DNA of 64,000 bases from Gaertneriomyces semiglobifer (GCA_025558075.1 JAHLKF010000041.1:1-64000), one strand, 5' to 3'; numbered from the stretch's first letter, positions 32,595 to 43,239 are shown. Made by a program: numbers and translations. The notes: a model not told the origin generated them from the sequence alone.

Positions 32595-34520
32595 CTATAT
32601 ACTTTGATTCATCAACTCCTGCTGTTGCTGATGCGTCACATACAACACCCCATCCTGCGTCGACCCCATCGATTCCTCATGTCCAGGCGGTGGCCGTGAC
32701 GTCGTAATATGCGTCACAACCTCATTACTATCCATATCCGTATCCTCCCCTTCCATCCCTGACGGTGCTGGTACGTGTTGTTCGTGTCGTCGTTGTTGGT
32801 GTTGGCGTTGACGTTGTGCTGGTGGTGCTGTTGATGGGTGGTGGGGTTGTTGTTGCGGCGATGGCTCTTGTTGTTGTTGTTGTTGTTGATTTTGGTCTTC
32901 CGACGGCCGTTTGTAGTACGGTTGAAACCGGATGGCCGCATAGTCGTGTCGTAAATGGATCGGCATGCCTTGTCGCGCAAAATGCCGTGACAAATCAGTG
33001 GATTCTAAAATAGGGTGCAAATGCGTTAAGAAAAGGGCGCGGTTTCAATCAACGGCATCCTCTCGATCGAGCGACGAAAGGCGGCGAACGACAAATGAAA
33101 ACGATGACATACCCATGGTTCCGGGGAAAAAAGCAGGTGTGTAAACTTGAAAGGTATCACTGGTCGTGCTTGCCCATGCTCGCGACGCAGGTCGGACTTT
33201 GGATGTACTCGGATCTAACAATTTGTCCAACCTGTGCAGATAACGAAGAAAGGAAAACGAATGTCAAGCAATGTTCACACTAAGGAGTACGAGGGACGGG
33301 AAAGAAACCAAACAAACAAAACGAGACAAGGAACGTACCCGGCGACACTATGAACGGAAAAAAACAGTCGATACATTCCGCGCGTTCGCACGCCCAGATC
33401 ATGGAACACAAAGTACATCCCAGGCCGTCCATCCAAATCGTTCAATACATCTGCACAAGCGCAAAAAGAAAGTCGAAACATGGGTTAGGACGCATTACAC
33501 CCACATTGCGACAACAGCCAAATGGGAATAACTTACGACACGGTACGACAGTACTCCCCACCAACGTCTTGTAAATCTTTTCCTCGCCGCTTCCAGGATT
33601 CGTACCCTGCGGCGGGGCGGTGATGGCTGTATAAGGTTTGAATTCCTCATCGGTGGGTGGGTGTTGTATGTATCCTTGTCCATCTTGTGATTGCTGTTGT
33701 TGTTGTTGTTGTTGTTGGTGTTGTTGATGTTGTGGTGGGTAATGCACCTGTGGGGGTTGATAAGGTCGAACCTGAGGAGCACCAGCACCACCAGCGGCAG
33801 TAGTAGAAGCAGAAGCACTAGTAGAAGAAGTCACAGCACTTCCTCCTCCTGGCGCGGTCGGTGTAGCAGACGAACTCGACTGTGGAGCACTCCCACTACT
33901 ACCTCCGCCCCCTGTCCCACCACTCGTATTTGTGGCGCGGAGGACGAGTGCGCGGTCACTGATCCCATCTTCGGCACGCAATGTGGCGTGGCAGATGAGG
34001 GTCGGTGTCCTCTCGTAATCGACGGTGATGGGAACGCCGTTCTGTGTGATCAAGAGTTGGAGAATCGGTGGTGGATCACTGTGAAAAAGGAAGCGCGCGG
34101 GACAGAAAAGAAAGAAAAGGCGTGCATTTGCTGTTAACGGGACGAGGTCTTTGCGAGACACCACAAAAACGAGGTGCTTCTCCATTCTGCAACCATTGGA
34201 AGAACACAGACACACAACAGAAACAGACAGAACACTTACATCAACCGTCTCTCCAAGGTTTTAGCAAACCCACACATCCTAGCCTGCACCGGTTGCTGCC
34301 TCACAACCACCTCATACTCAAACCCCTCATCCGGTCCCGTCGCAGGCCCACTCGCAGCAGCCGCATTCAAAGCGTTCATCGAAAACCCGAAAGCGCCAAA
34401 CCCTTCTCCTCCCATGTTGACAGCGGCAATGGCTGCTGCTGTGGCTGCGTCGATGGTGCCCGGTGGGAGGGTTCCCGGTTGGATCTGTGGTAGGTGGGGA
34501 GGTAGAGAGGGATGGGACAT
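32595..34520 (-). CDS. Velvet-domain regulator (VelB-like)
   Basis: Exons 34520-34240, 34078-33537, 33450-33339, 33231-33113, 33004-32595; 487 residues, in phase throughout. The velvet domain opens YEVVVRQQPVQARMCGFAKT and LERRLIDPPPILQL across the first junction. It continues ILQLLITQNG and RAEDGISDRALVL, is interrupted by about 100 residues of Gly/Ser/Ala/Gln-rich sequence, then resumes YKTLVGSTVVPC, GMYFVFHDLGVRTRGMYRLFFSV, TFQVYTPAFFPGTM and ESTDLSRHFARQGMPIHLR. Velvet proteins are fungal NF-kB-like DNA-binding factors that couple development and secondary metabolism. An internal insertion in the velvet fold is characteristic of VelB. The C-terminus is Gln/His-rich. Confidence 0.9.
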
Positions 34521-35272
34521 TTTTTCTTTTTCTTTCTTTGTCCGTCTTCTGATGATGCTGTTGCTGCTGCTGCTGCGTCGCTTATGGTGTCGTCACAGGA
34601 TGCGGTGGGTGGGAGTCTTGGAATGTGCAAAGCGTGTGTTTGCGATGGTGCCGACCGCCTTGAATGAGCGTTGTGAGAAGACTGTTTCCTCAGTGTGCGT
34701 TGATGGGTTGTTTTCCTTTTTGACCGATCAACGGATGATATAAGCTGGGGTTGAATTGGATAGGTTGTGGATGAATGAGGTATTTTTGCTGCGGCGGGCA
34801 CTTTTTTTTGTTTCCCCCAATAAAGGCCAGATCGGGGTATCCACTTTACGTTTTTTTCCTCGTTGAAAATGAAAGTGTTCTCTGTGGAAGAAACTTGTGT
34901 GTGTGTGTGTGTGTGTTGATCAACTACTATTTTGGAATTTACACATGTTGCATACGGCTTATTCCTTCCTTACCCAGTAGGAGTGGTCACGATGGTGCAA
35001 TCACGGATGCAGCCTCCCCTTCCAAATCCTCTTTTTGTCGTTGTCTGTCTGTTGATGTTGAGTGGGGGGAGTGGTGGTGGTGGAGTGGAGTAGGTGGGTG
35101 GTGGTGGGGTTTAGTAAGAGTACAAGATGGTTGAAAGAAAAAAACGAGGGGCCAGTCCTTGAAATGGGCCTCCTGGTTGCAATCCACAGGAAAGCGTTGA
35201 ATGAATGGGAGCGGATGCGACAATTGGGGAGCGGGGGGGTGGCCACGGTCGCGCGAATGTATGTGTATATAT

Positions 35273-35294
35273 GGGGGGGGGGGGGGGGGGGGGG
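35273..35294. repeat. G22 homopolymer
   Basis: Uninterrupted run of about 22 G, followed by GAGGAGG. Likely to form G-quadruplex-like structure and to be length-variable. Confidence 0.9.
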
Positions 35295-36084
35295 AGGAGG
35301 TGTTTTTGCTGCTATACAGAAAAGTAGAGTATATATAGAAAGAATGGGCGAGTTCTACTTTTTTGGAAGGGGGAACCGACCCGAAATGGTTCAAATGAAC
35401 CTAGGGTGTGCAGAGTGATGAGAGAGTGAGTGAGCTGACTGGGTGTTGTGTGAGTGCACGCCTGTGTTGTTGTTGTGTAAGTACTACACGTACAGAACAA
35501 GAGATAGCGGGGGCGGGATGGCATGGGTGCGTAAGGATGAGTTGGGGTGTTCCAAAGGACTTTTCCAAACTTGTATCCGCTTCCACGGATTGCATGTCTT
35601 TGGCGATGAAGGATGAATGCAATTTGTGTGTGGGGGGGTGCACCCTGTTCTCGGGATTGTTCGCCAAATGAAGTAATGAATAATAATGAAAATAAAGTTT
35701 TACGTTTTACGAATGGACGGACATGCCACGTTGGGGAAGCGTTGATGAATTGTGAAAGTCGTCGTATACGTCAATTGTCAAGTACAACGTCATTGCCCCG
35801 CCTGTTGCAGTGCAGTGCTCTGATCTGTGTGTGTGTGTGTGTGTGTGTGCTTCCTGCTGTGCTGTGCGCTGTGCATGTGCGCTGTGTGTGCTAGGCGGGT
35901 GTGAGTTCACTGTTCCCTGTTTCACTGCACTGCACTCACATCCCCTTTGGCATTTGCTACTTTTGTTAAATTCAACAACGGCCCAATGGCAACGCAACGC
36001 AAGGCATTACTAGGACCGCGCGCGCTATCGATCAATTAAGGGCGGGGGACCATCCATTCATCCAATGCATTTAATTTATGTTGC

Positions 36085-36102
36085 GGGGGGGGGGGGGGGG
36101 GG
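36085..36102. repeat. G18 homopolymer
   Basis: Uninterrupted run of about 18 G in otherwise AT-rich sequence, 0.8 kb from the G22 tract. Confidence 0.9.
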
Positions 36103-37420
36103 TTGCTTATTAGTTAGTTAAGTTACCCATCCATCCCCATTAATAATGCTATCATACTATTCCCAACTAACAAACAAACACACTCTCTTGTTGTGCATGT
36201 GATAATTACCGGATCATTCTCGTCTCTTCTTCTTACGCGGTGCGGCCCCCCACCACTCACTCCCCCCCTTTCCTCGCTCACACGCCTCACATACTCAATT
36301 TCAAATTCATTATTAATTCAAACTCCACTCACTAATAACCAACCAATTAACCAACGGCCCCCCCCCAACTCTTCAAACTCCCAAACCAACGGTTGCTCAT
36401 TCGCAAGCCAGTGGCTACTGTCACGTGAGACTAATGTGGCGGCTGTGTGGCCCGCGGCTCAGGATCGCTAGGCAGTCTAGGCTCAGTGTGTGTCCTTTGG
36501 GTTTTGGCATTTGTGTGTGTTGTTATGCGTTATGTGACAATTTGAGATCTGTTCTGGGTTGGTTGAACGAAAAAAAAATGGAATCCTTCGCATACCCATG
36601 GTTGGCTGGTTGGTGGAGAGTGGGGTTAGGGTGGAGTGAAGAGTCGAGTGGGGTTAGGGCTGTAGGTAGTGCTTACGGGAAGTGTTAGGTAATGGTAGCG
36701 GTGATTATGTCATGTACGCGTGGTGTGCATTCATGTGGAACTGCTTGCTCGTCCTTCCAGACGACGTTGTCAAACTTTATTTAGATTCTGCTTGCACTTG
36801 GAAGAGATAAATATGGAGACGGCGGATAAGATGCTGGGTTTCCCCCTGTGCTACTTGTACTAGCTAGTTCAATTGTCAAAGCAACAGCACCACACGCACA
36901 CACACAAAAACACAATCAGATACTACACCGCGGAAAAAGCGTGGGATGTATATGAAATTTGTATGAATGCACCCCAAACCCACATACACTTATATATACC
37001 CGACAAGTTGGATTCCATTCTTCTGATATGAGAGAGATATTGTTGTCGGTGCAAAAGTGTATAAAGGGATACAACTCTGCATGGGTGTGTGCCCTTGTGA
37101 GTGTTCCGTTTCTAGAGGGAGGGGGGGCATGAGGGGGATACTATTGTTGCGGAGGAACCCCAAAACCTTTGCCCAACAACAAGCACACATACACACACAT
37201 CTATATCTCAAAGAGACGGAGGTGGCGGCATGACATTGCGAGAGACATAAAAGAGCGGTGGTGCAACCTTTCCCCCCCCCCCCCTCCCTTTTCCTTCTTC
37301 TTCATCTGTATTAAACATTACCTCATAATTCCAACCTCGACTGTTACAATTCTTTTTTACTTGAGTTATATAGATCGGTGCTTGCTGCCCCCACGCTTAC
37401 ACACACTGACAACGAGAAGT

Positions 37421-38329
37421 ATGTCGACCCTGGTTCTCGCTCACCCATCTCATCTCTCCACGACCTTTCGTCCTCCTCTCCGTCCCTATTTCTCAGCCGC
37501 AACCACAACACTATCCACACCATCCACATCATCAACAGTACCAGCTGTACCATCACCATCAACAACTTCTACGACAATACCAGCAGAAACACCACCATCA
37601 ACACCACCCACCCACTCACTCCCACCCACACCCCCCTCCTCCCCCTCCTCCCCCCAAATCCCCCCCTGCTACATCCTCGAAAAACTCCACTCCCTCGGAC
37701 TCCAACTCTTCAACTCCTCCCAAAACGCAACCTGCATCCTCCGTATCGTCTCTTCACTCTCCTCCCTCTCCTCCCCACACATCTCCCAAACGGACCTCTT
37801 TTTCTGGTGTCACCCCATATTCATGATTCCTCACTCTTCAACACTCGCTTCAATATTCACACACCATTCGAGGGTCTCACCACTGCCATCACCCTCTTTG
37901 ATATCGAATATTGCTTTCAAGTGGTCTTACTTACACCACAAACCTCATAAAAATAAAGAGAAGAGTAGGAATACACCGGTGATTATTACGACACCGACAG
38001 TGAAAGATTGCACGCCCCTGCTTAGTCTCCATCTCGCCTCGCCCTCCACTTTTCCCGAACTCTTGTTTGCCATGTACACTGGATCACCGACACGGTGGAG
38101 ACGTGCTCTTGAACGGGACGGTGTCAATGCACAATGGGATGCGGAACGGTTGAGGGTCGTGTTTCCGAATTCAAAACGGGTTGACGTGGGTGAGGATGAA
38201 GAGTCAGATGATGGCGATGATGAGGAGGAGGAGGAGGAGGACGTTGTTGTTGATGGTGATGAGGACGTTGATGGTGATGGTGATGTTGATGAGGACGTTG
38301 ATGGTGATGGTGAGGATGAAGGGCTTTGA
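37421..38329 (+). CDS. Divergent BTB/POZ-like protein with acidic tail (tentative)
   Basis: 302 residues from the ATG at 37421; the frame is open further upstream but low-complexity. A Ser/Thr/Pro-rich region (about 30-85) is followed by SQTDLFFWCHPIFMIPHSSTLASIF, which resembles the BTB core (D-V-x-x-x-V, then H-x-x-x-L-x-x-x-S-x-x-F). About 100 residues on comes FPELLFAMYTGSP, like the F-x-x-x-L-x-x-x-Y-T-G of fungal BTB proteins. The last 60 residues are a run of Asp/Glu, Gly and Val. No other domain is seen. The BTB assignment is by pattern only; the ORF is supported by its non-repetitive middle. Confidence 0.5.
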   Translation: MSTLVLAHPSHLSTTFRPPLRPYFSAATTTLSTPSTSSTVPAVPSPSTTSTTIPAETPPSTPPTHSLPPTPPSSPSSPQIPPCYILEKLHSLGLQLFNSSQNATCILRIVSSLSSLSSPHISQTDLFFWCHPIFMIPHSSTLASIFTHHSRVSPLPSPSLISNIAFKWSYLHHKPHKNKEKSRNTPVIITTPTVKDCTPLLSLHLASPSTFPELLFAMYTGSPTRWRRALERDGVNAQWDAERLRVVFPNSKRVDVGEDEESDDGDDEEEEEEDVVVDGDEDVDGDGDVDEDVDGDGEDEGL

Positions 38330-38874
38330 TGATAAACAGGATACCTGGGGAATACGCGCGCTCTCTCTCTTTCACTTCTATATGTCTGTGTGTTGTGTGG
38401 GGACTATATAGGATTTTTTCTTTGTTTTCTCTCTCTCTCCTGTTACACTTTTTTGAATATGAGCGATTTTCACTTTTGGTTCATCATTTTGATTTGTCGT
38501 TGGATTGTCTGAGTGCAACCAATAAATACACTTTCGATATACACGTAATGTATTGGGAAAGAAACAAACAAGCAGGACTACCATTCGCTTTGACACAGGT
38601 ACGTGCATATATATACCAACTCCCCGTTTTTCCCCCAACCTCCATTCATTCCATGCATTTCCAAAGTGATAGGGAAAAACTAATGACGTTTTCAATCAAA
38701 TAAAAGTTCTATCTAAAAACGTGCTACCTATGAGGACCTAACAAAAAACCAAACCAAACAAACAAAAACAACAAAAGGGATCAAAGATAAAAACGAAACG
38801 CCTACAGCTATGCCTTTGTTACATAATACTGCCATATGCATTCTTTCCGCGTGCCGCCGTCAAAAAACACAGTT
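38330..38874. other. Convergent intergenic interval
   Basis: 545 bp between two convergent stops. CT-rich and A-rich 3' UTR-like sequence; nothing coding recognised. Confidence 0.45.
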
Positions 38875-41800
38875 TTAGAGAATAGTACATCCCTTTGCCG
38901 GTTCCGGCGTCGGCTCAGTGGCGGCCTTGGTCTCAACGACGGGCACAGACCTTGTCGCTTCCGTTGTGGGTTCGTCTTTCACTGTGGTGGCAGTTTCGGG
39001 CGCAGCATCCAAAATGTGCGTGGTCTCATCCAGGATGGAGGAAACAGTGTCCATGACTTGGTTGGCGACGGCGGTTTCAGCGGATGTGAGTTGAGATGCG
39101 GTGGTCTCGGAGGATGAGGCGACGTCTGCAGCAGGTACCGACTCTGCAGGTTCCTTGGCTTCGACAGGCGCAGCTTGTTCCGCGACTGGCGCAGGCTCTG
39201 TTACTTCTGTGGCTTCAACTTGTTCAGGCTCAGTTACTTTCGTAACTTCAGTAGGCGCAGATGCAGTCTCGTCCGCCACTGCCACAGGCTCTGTAGCCTC
39301 AACAGGTGCAGGTACAGATTCCTCAGCGACAGGCGCAGGTTCTGTAATCTCCTTGGTTTCAACAGGTTCAACTTGTTCAGGTTCGGTTGCTGCCGCAACT
39401 TCAGTTTCTTCCACTGGCGCCGCCTCTGTAGCCTCAACAGATGCAGGTACAGTTTCTTCAACAACAGGCGCAGGCTCCGTAATCTCCTTGGTTTCAACAG
39501 GTTCAACTTGTTCGGGCTCGGTTGCTTCTGTAACTTCAGTATCTTCCGCCACCGGCTCGGCCTCTGTTACTCCTTCTGCGGGTGCAGCTACAGTTTCCTC
39601 GGCGACAGGCGCAGATGCAGGCTCTGTAGTCTCCTTGGTTTCAACAGGTGCAACTTGTTCAGGCTCAGCTGCTTCTGTAACTTCAACAGGCGCAGATGTA
39701 GTCTCTTCCACCACTGGCTCAACCTCTGTAGTTTCAGTGACTTCGGTTTCGGTTGCATCCATAGCTTCAGCAGGCGCAGATGTAGTCTCTTCCACCACTG
39801 GCTCAACCTCTGTAGTCTCAGCGACTTCTGTTTCGGTTGCTTCCGTGGCTTCAGCAGGCGCGGATGTAGTCTCTTCCGCCACCGGCGCAGGTACTGTAGC
39901 TTCTGCGGGTGCAGGTACAGTTTCTTCGGCAGCAGGCGCAGGCTCTGCGGTTTCCTTGGCCTCCTCGACAGGTGCAAATTCTTCAGGCTCGGTAATTTCC
40001 TTGGCTTCAACAGGTGCAACTTCTGCAAGGTCGGTGGCTTCTGTAGCTTGCTCAGGCGCAAGGGCAGTTTCTTCCGCAACGGGCTCAGCCTCTGTAGCTT
40101 CTACAGGCGCAGGGGAAGGTTCAACAGATGTCACATCCTTGTGCGACTCGGTGTCAGCAGCCGCAACCTCAGCCACAGCGTCTTCAGTGTGTGTCTCGAC
40201 GACTGCGTCAGCAACAACAGCAGCGTTTTCAAGATCTGCAGACTCCTGTTGGCGGGTTGCATCATCTTCCTGTACGGGTTCTACCGGTGTCTCACCCTTG
40301 GCGACTGCAACCTCAGCAGGGGATGTTTCAACGATAGCACTCACAACCTCAACCTCTCTGTCCTGTTGATCCACGACGGATGGGGCCATGGAGGACTCTA
40401 CTGCTGCCTCCTCTACCTTCTCATCCTCAACAGAAGCCGGAGCAGCCTCAACAGTGGGCTCAGGTTGGTCGTCAGTAGAGTCAACCACCGTGGTAGCGTT
40501 TACGATTTCCCTTTCGTCATCAGCAGCTTCCTGAGCGACTGACGGTTGCTCCTCAGCGGCCGAGCTCACATCGGCTTCCTCGTTGGCAGCAGGCGTAGGG
40601 ACCTCCTCGGCCATCGAATCAACGATAGCATCGCTCACAACAATTTCCTTATCTTCAACGACAGTGGCCTCTGCTTCAACAGTAGTGTCCTCAACGGGTT
40701 CCTGCACCGATGAGTCAACAACAGCAGCAGCGCTCACAGTCTCCTCGCTGCTGTCAGCCACCTCGGACGACGGCTGTGCCTCAGCAAGCGGCTCCTCCTT
40801 GACGTCAGCAGAGTCAACGATGGCGGTCGTGCTAAGAATTTCTCTCTCAGTATCAGCGTTTTCCTGTTGACGGGTGGCATCCGTAGGTTCTTCGACAGGT
40901 GCTGCCTTGTCGTTCACAATCGCTACTTCGCTTTCCTCCGCATGAACAGCTTCGACAGGGCTCGCCTCTGCCGACTCAGTGATGTGCGCAGTGATAACTT
41001 CCTTCTCCACTTCCGCATCTTGCTGCTGGCGGGTACTGGCAACGGCCGCTTCTTGTTCTTCAGCAGGAGTGGCCCCATTCTCAGCAACCACTTGATCATT
41101 GGCTTCTTCCGTAACGTCCTCAGCGGCCATGGCTGCCGTAGGAGTTGGCTCAACAGTAGAATCCACAATGATCTCCTTCTCAGCAACGTCGCCTCCCTGT
41201 AAAGGAGATGCCTCTACGGGCTTCTCTTCCGCAACCGGGGCCTCAGCGGTTTCCGGAACGACAGCCTCAGTAGATGGGACTGCGGCGTCCTCGAGTTCGG
41301 TTTCGCGGGATTCCACTTCCTCGTCCTCTTCGACAGGGGTTCCGTCCTCCCTGACTTTCTTCAAGTCGGCAACATCCCTCATCAGCTCGGCTCCAGCTCC
41401 ACGCTTCGCGGGAACAAGATGTTTGTTCTCATTGTACACTTCCTCAACGGGGCGTTTAGATCCACCGTGGGATGATTCATCAGTCTGAGGCACGGTGGAC
41501 TCGGCAACAACTGACTCGTCAGCTGCACCAGATTGTTCACTTTGCTCGGCAGAGCTTTCAGTCGGAACTTCTACCGGGGCCTCAGTAGATGGCAACTCGG
41601 TCTGATCCTGCTCAGGCTCCGTTTCGCTGGAAGTTGCATCTGCAGAAACCTCAAGGGGCGCATGCGCTGCAACATCTTCAATTTTCGTGACGGCTTCTTG
41701 AGATGAGGGCTCAACATCGTTCACCTGTTCGCGTTCCTCAACATCCTCTGCATTTGCCGGCACAGAGTTTTCCTCCTGTGAAGCCATCTCAGCGGGTACG

Positions 41801-43239
41801 GCGAGAGGCGCCTCGGATTCCACTTGTTCAGAGTCCGCAATTTTCTCTTCAGGGGTTACATACGCGGTGGGTTCAATCAGTTCGCGCTGTTCAGACTCAG
41901 TCACTACATTTTCCGGCGCAGCGATCTCATCCGAAGCAACCTCTGCGACGGGTTCAGGCTTCGGTTGCTCAAGCTCAGCCACAGCCGCTTCCGAAGCAGC
42001 TTCCGTGGTAGGGACATCCAATTTAGGCTGCTCAGCGTCCGTCACAGGAGTATTCGCAAGCTGTTGCCTCCACTGCTGTTCCAATTCATAACTCCATTTT
42101 AAATGTTCATCAGCGGTCTTCTGCCCATCGACCTTCAACAGCACGGCAGGTCGGGGAATCCCCTCACCATCTCCAGCTTCATCTGTAATCAAGTCTGCAA
42201 ACGGCTCCTTGGCTTCAAATCTCAAGACCTCACCATTCGGTTGTGGCAAAGCCAACCTCCAGGAATGCAACATGCACCTGAAAGCGCTGCTTGTGTGCGG
42301 TACTTCATAAGTGGGGTCACCAATGATTGGGTGTCCAATGCTCGCCATGTGAACGCGGAGTTGATGACGCCGCCCCGTAACCGGAGAAAGTTCAACATGA
42401 GTGACCGGAGTATCAAAGAAATAGCCACGACGAATCAATTGGACGTGCGTTTGGCATGCTTTCCCTAATTCTTCGCTCGGCGCCACAATCGTCTTTTTGT
42501 CATCTGCCGGATCATCCATAAGAGGAGTTGTGATTTCCATTTCATCTTGTTCGAGGTGACCCCGTACGAGCGCGGTATAGGTCTTCTTAACTTGGCGGCG
42601 GGAAAACGCCTTCCCAGCAATACCAGCTGCCTTTTTACTGAGGCCCCAGCAGTGTACTCCAGAAGTGACATAGTCGAGTTGATGGAGAAGATAGAGCTTC
42701 TCGTGCTGCTGGAAGTCTCGGTATAGAAGCGACTCTGAAGTGGGGCAAGATTCGGTGTCACCATCGATGCGCACAGAGTATGGCTTGTTGGTGATGAGAT
42801 AATGCTCAGGGTCATAATACAAGATCTCCATCTCATAGTCGCGGTTGTACCGCGGGTCGTGTCCTAGTACAGTCTGCACAGAGCTAGGGGATGCCGTCGG
42901 AGCAAACGTCGCTGTGTCCAGAATTGTCATTTCGCCTTGTTCAGCAACATCTTCTTCCGCTTCTTCGTCCACGGCAAGAGTTGAGTTCTCCTCCTTGGGT
43001 CCACTTGCCGCCGTTTCTTCGACGGCGTCAAAATCCTTACCGCCAAAAACAGCCTCCACGGGAATAAGTGTCTGCTCGCTCTCAATAAGCTCAGTAGTCA
43101 CGTCCTCTTGACTTTTCGACGCAGTTTCCGGAACTTGTTCGTCGGTTTGTTGTGCGTTCTGGTTAGGAAGTGCCTTTGTAGAGACTATGTCAACGGCAGT
43201 CTGTTCCGTGACCTGCTCATGTTCCACTTCGCCCATCAT
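38875..43239 (-). CDS. RluA/RPUSD1-type pseudouridine synthase with giant acidic repeat tail and CaaX box
   Basis: One uninterrupted frame of 1,454 residues. Residues about 130-370 are an RluA-family synthase: LITNKPYSVRIDG, catalytic D189 in LHQLDYVTSGVHCWGLSK (the Q variant is also in RPUSD1), KTYTALVRGH, and VTGRRHQLRVHMASIGHPIIGDPTY. RluA enzymes isomerise uridine in rRNA, tRNA or mRNA. About 1,080 residues of Ala/Glu/Pro/Thr/Val follow, with imperfect repeats of two kinds: a 45-49-residue unit near the C-terminus (EPEQVEPVETKEITEP) and an earlier unit with TRQQ and (D/E)xEI(V/L). A basic island (KRPVEEVYNENK, VPAKRGAG) lies near 610. The protein ends KGCTIL, a C-a-a-L prenylation motif. 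The large antisense ORFs are mirror effects of the repeats. Confidence 0.85.
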   Translation of the reverse strand: MMGEVEHEQVTEQTAVDIVSTKALPNQNAQQTDEQVPETASKSQEDVTTELIESEQTLIPVEAVFGGKDFDAVEETAASGPKEENSTLAVDEEAEEDVAEQGEMTILDTATFAPTASPSSVQTVLGHDPRYNRDYEMEILYYDPEHYLITNKPYSVRIDGDTESCPTSESLLYRDFQQHEKLYLLHQLDYVTSGVHCWGLSKKAAGIAGKAFSRRQVKKTYTALVRGHLEQDEMEITTPLMDDPADDKKTIVAPSEELGKACQTHVQLIRRGYFFDTPVTHVELSPVTGRRHQLRVHMASIGHPIIGDPTYEVPHTSSAFRCMLHSWRLALPQPNGEVLRFEAKEPFADLITDEAGDGEGIPRPAVLLKVDGQKTADEHLKWSYELEQQWRQQLANTPVTDAEQPKLDVPTTEAASEAAVAELEQPKPEPVAEVASDEIAAPENVVTESEQRELIEPTAYVTPEEKIADSEQVESEAPLAVPAEMASQEENSVPANAEDVEEREQVNDVEPSSQEAVTKIEDVAAHAPLEVSADATSSETEPEQDQTELPSTEAPVEVPTESSAEQSEQSGAADESVVAESTVPQTDESSHGGSKRPVEEVYNENKHLVPAKRGAGAELMRDVADLKKVREDGTPVEEDEEVESRETELEDAAVPSTEAVVPETAEAPVAEEKPVEASPLQGGDVAEKEIIVDSTVEPTPTAAMAAEDVTEEANDQVVAENGATPAEEQEAAVASTRQQQDAEVEKEVITAHITESAEASPVEAVHAEESEVAIVNDKAAPVEEPTDATRQQENADTEREILSTTAIVDSADVKEEPLAEAQPSSEVADSSEETVSAAAVVDSSVQEPVEDTTVEAEATVVEDKEIVVSDAIVDSMAEEVPTPAANEEADVSSAAEEQPSVAQEAADDEREIVNATTVVDSTDDQPEPTVEAAPASVEDEKVEEAAVESSMAPSVVDQQDREVEVVSAIVETSPAEVAVAKGETPVEPVQEDDATRQQESADLENAAVVADAVVETHTEDAVAEVAAADTESHKDVTSVEPSPAPVEATEAEPVAEETALAPEQATEATDLAEVAPVEAKEITEPEEFAPVEEAKETAEPAPAAEETVPAPAEATVPAPVAEETTSAPAEATEATETEVAETTEVEPVVEETTSAPAEAMDATETEVTETTEVEPVVEETTSAPVEVTEAAEPEQVAPVETKETTEPASAPVAEETVAAPAEGVTEAEPVAEDTEVTEATEPEQVEPVETKEITEPAPVVEETVPASVEATEAAPVEETEVAAATEPEQVEPVETKEITEPAPVAEESVPAPVEATEPVAVADETASAPTEVTKVTEPEQVEATEVTEPAPVAEQAAPVEAKEPAESVPAADVASSSETTASQLTSAETAVANQVMDTVSSILDETTHILDAAPETATTVKDEPTTEATRSVPVVETKAATEPTPEPAKGCTIL
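39160..40110 (-). repeat. Coding tandem repeat, about 135-147 nt units
   Basis: Within the synthase tail, the 24-nt string that starts CTTGGTTTCAACAGG on the plus strand recurs at about 39354, 39489 and 39636 with intervals of 135 and 147 nt (multiples of three). More diverged units continue to about 40110. The encoded unit is roughly EQVEPVETKEITEPAPV plus a variable Ala/Glu/Val segment. Confidence 0.8.

Larger units (their letters stand above)
34521..37420. promoter_or_regulatory. Long low-complexity region upstream of velvet and BTB-like genes
   Basis: 2.9 kb without a supported gene, the longest gap in the left two thirds of the window. Contents: (GT)n at about 34895-34917 and 35825-35849, two pure G tracts (listed separately), a C-rich tract near 37270-37282 and many CA/GT-rich segments. 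As the divergent 5' region of two probable regulatory genes it could be a large promoter and long 5' UTRs. Short ORFs within it are translations of simple repeats. Confidence 0.5.

Noticed and set aside
34987..35418. Pro/His-rich and Gly/Val-rich ORFs around the G22 tract
   Set aside because: Translations of simple repeats in a region with no splice or codon-usage support.
36600..36670. Two TTAGGG-containing strings (GGGGTTAGGG), suggesting interstitial telomere repeat
   Set aside because: Only isolated hits in G-rich DNA, no tandem array.
39101..40542. Two plus-strand ORFs of 422 and 455 codons, Ser/Thr-rich and Cys/Arg/Phe-rich
   Set aside because: They are complementary-strand readings of the repeat-rich tail of the pseudouridine synthase; composition follows directly from the GAA/GCT repeats of the coding strand.
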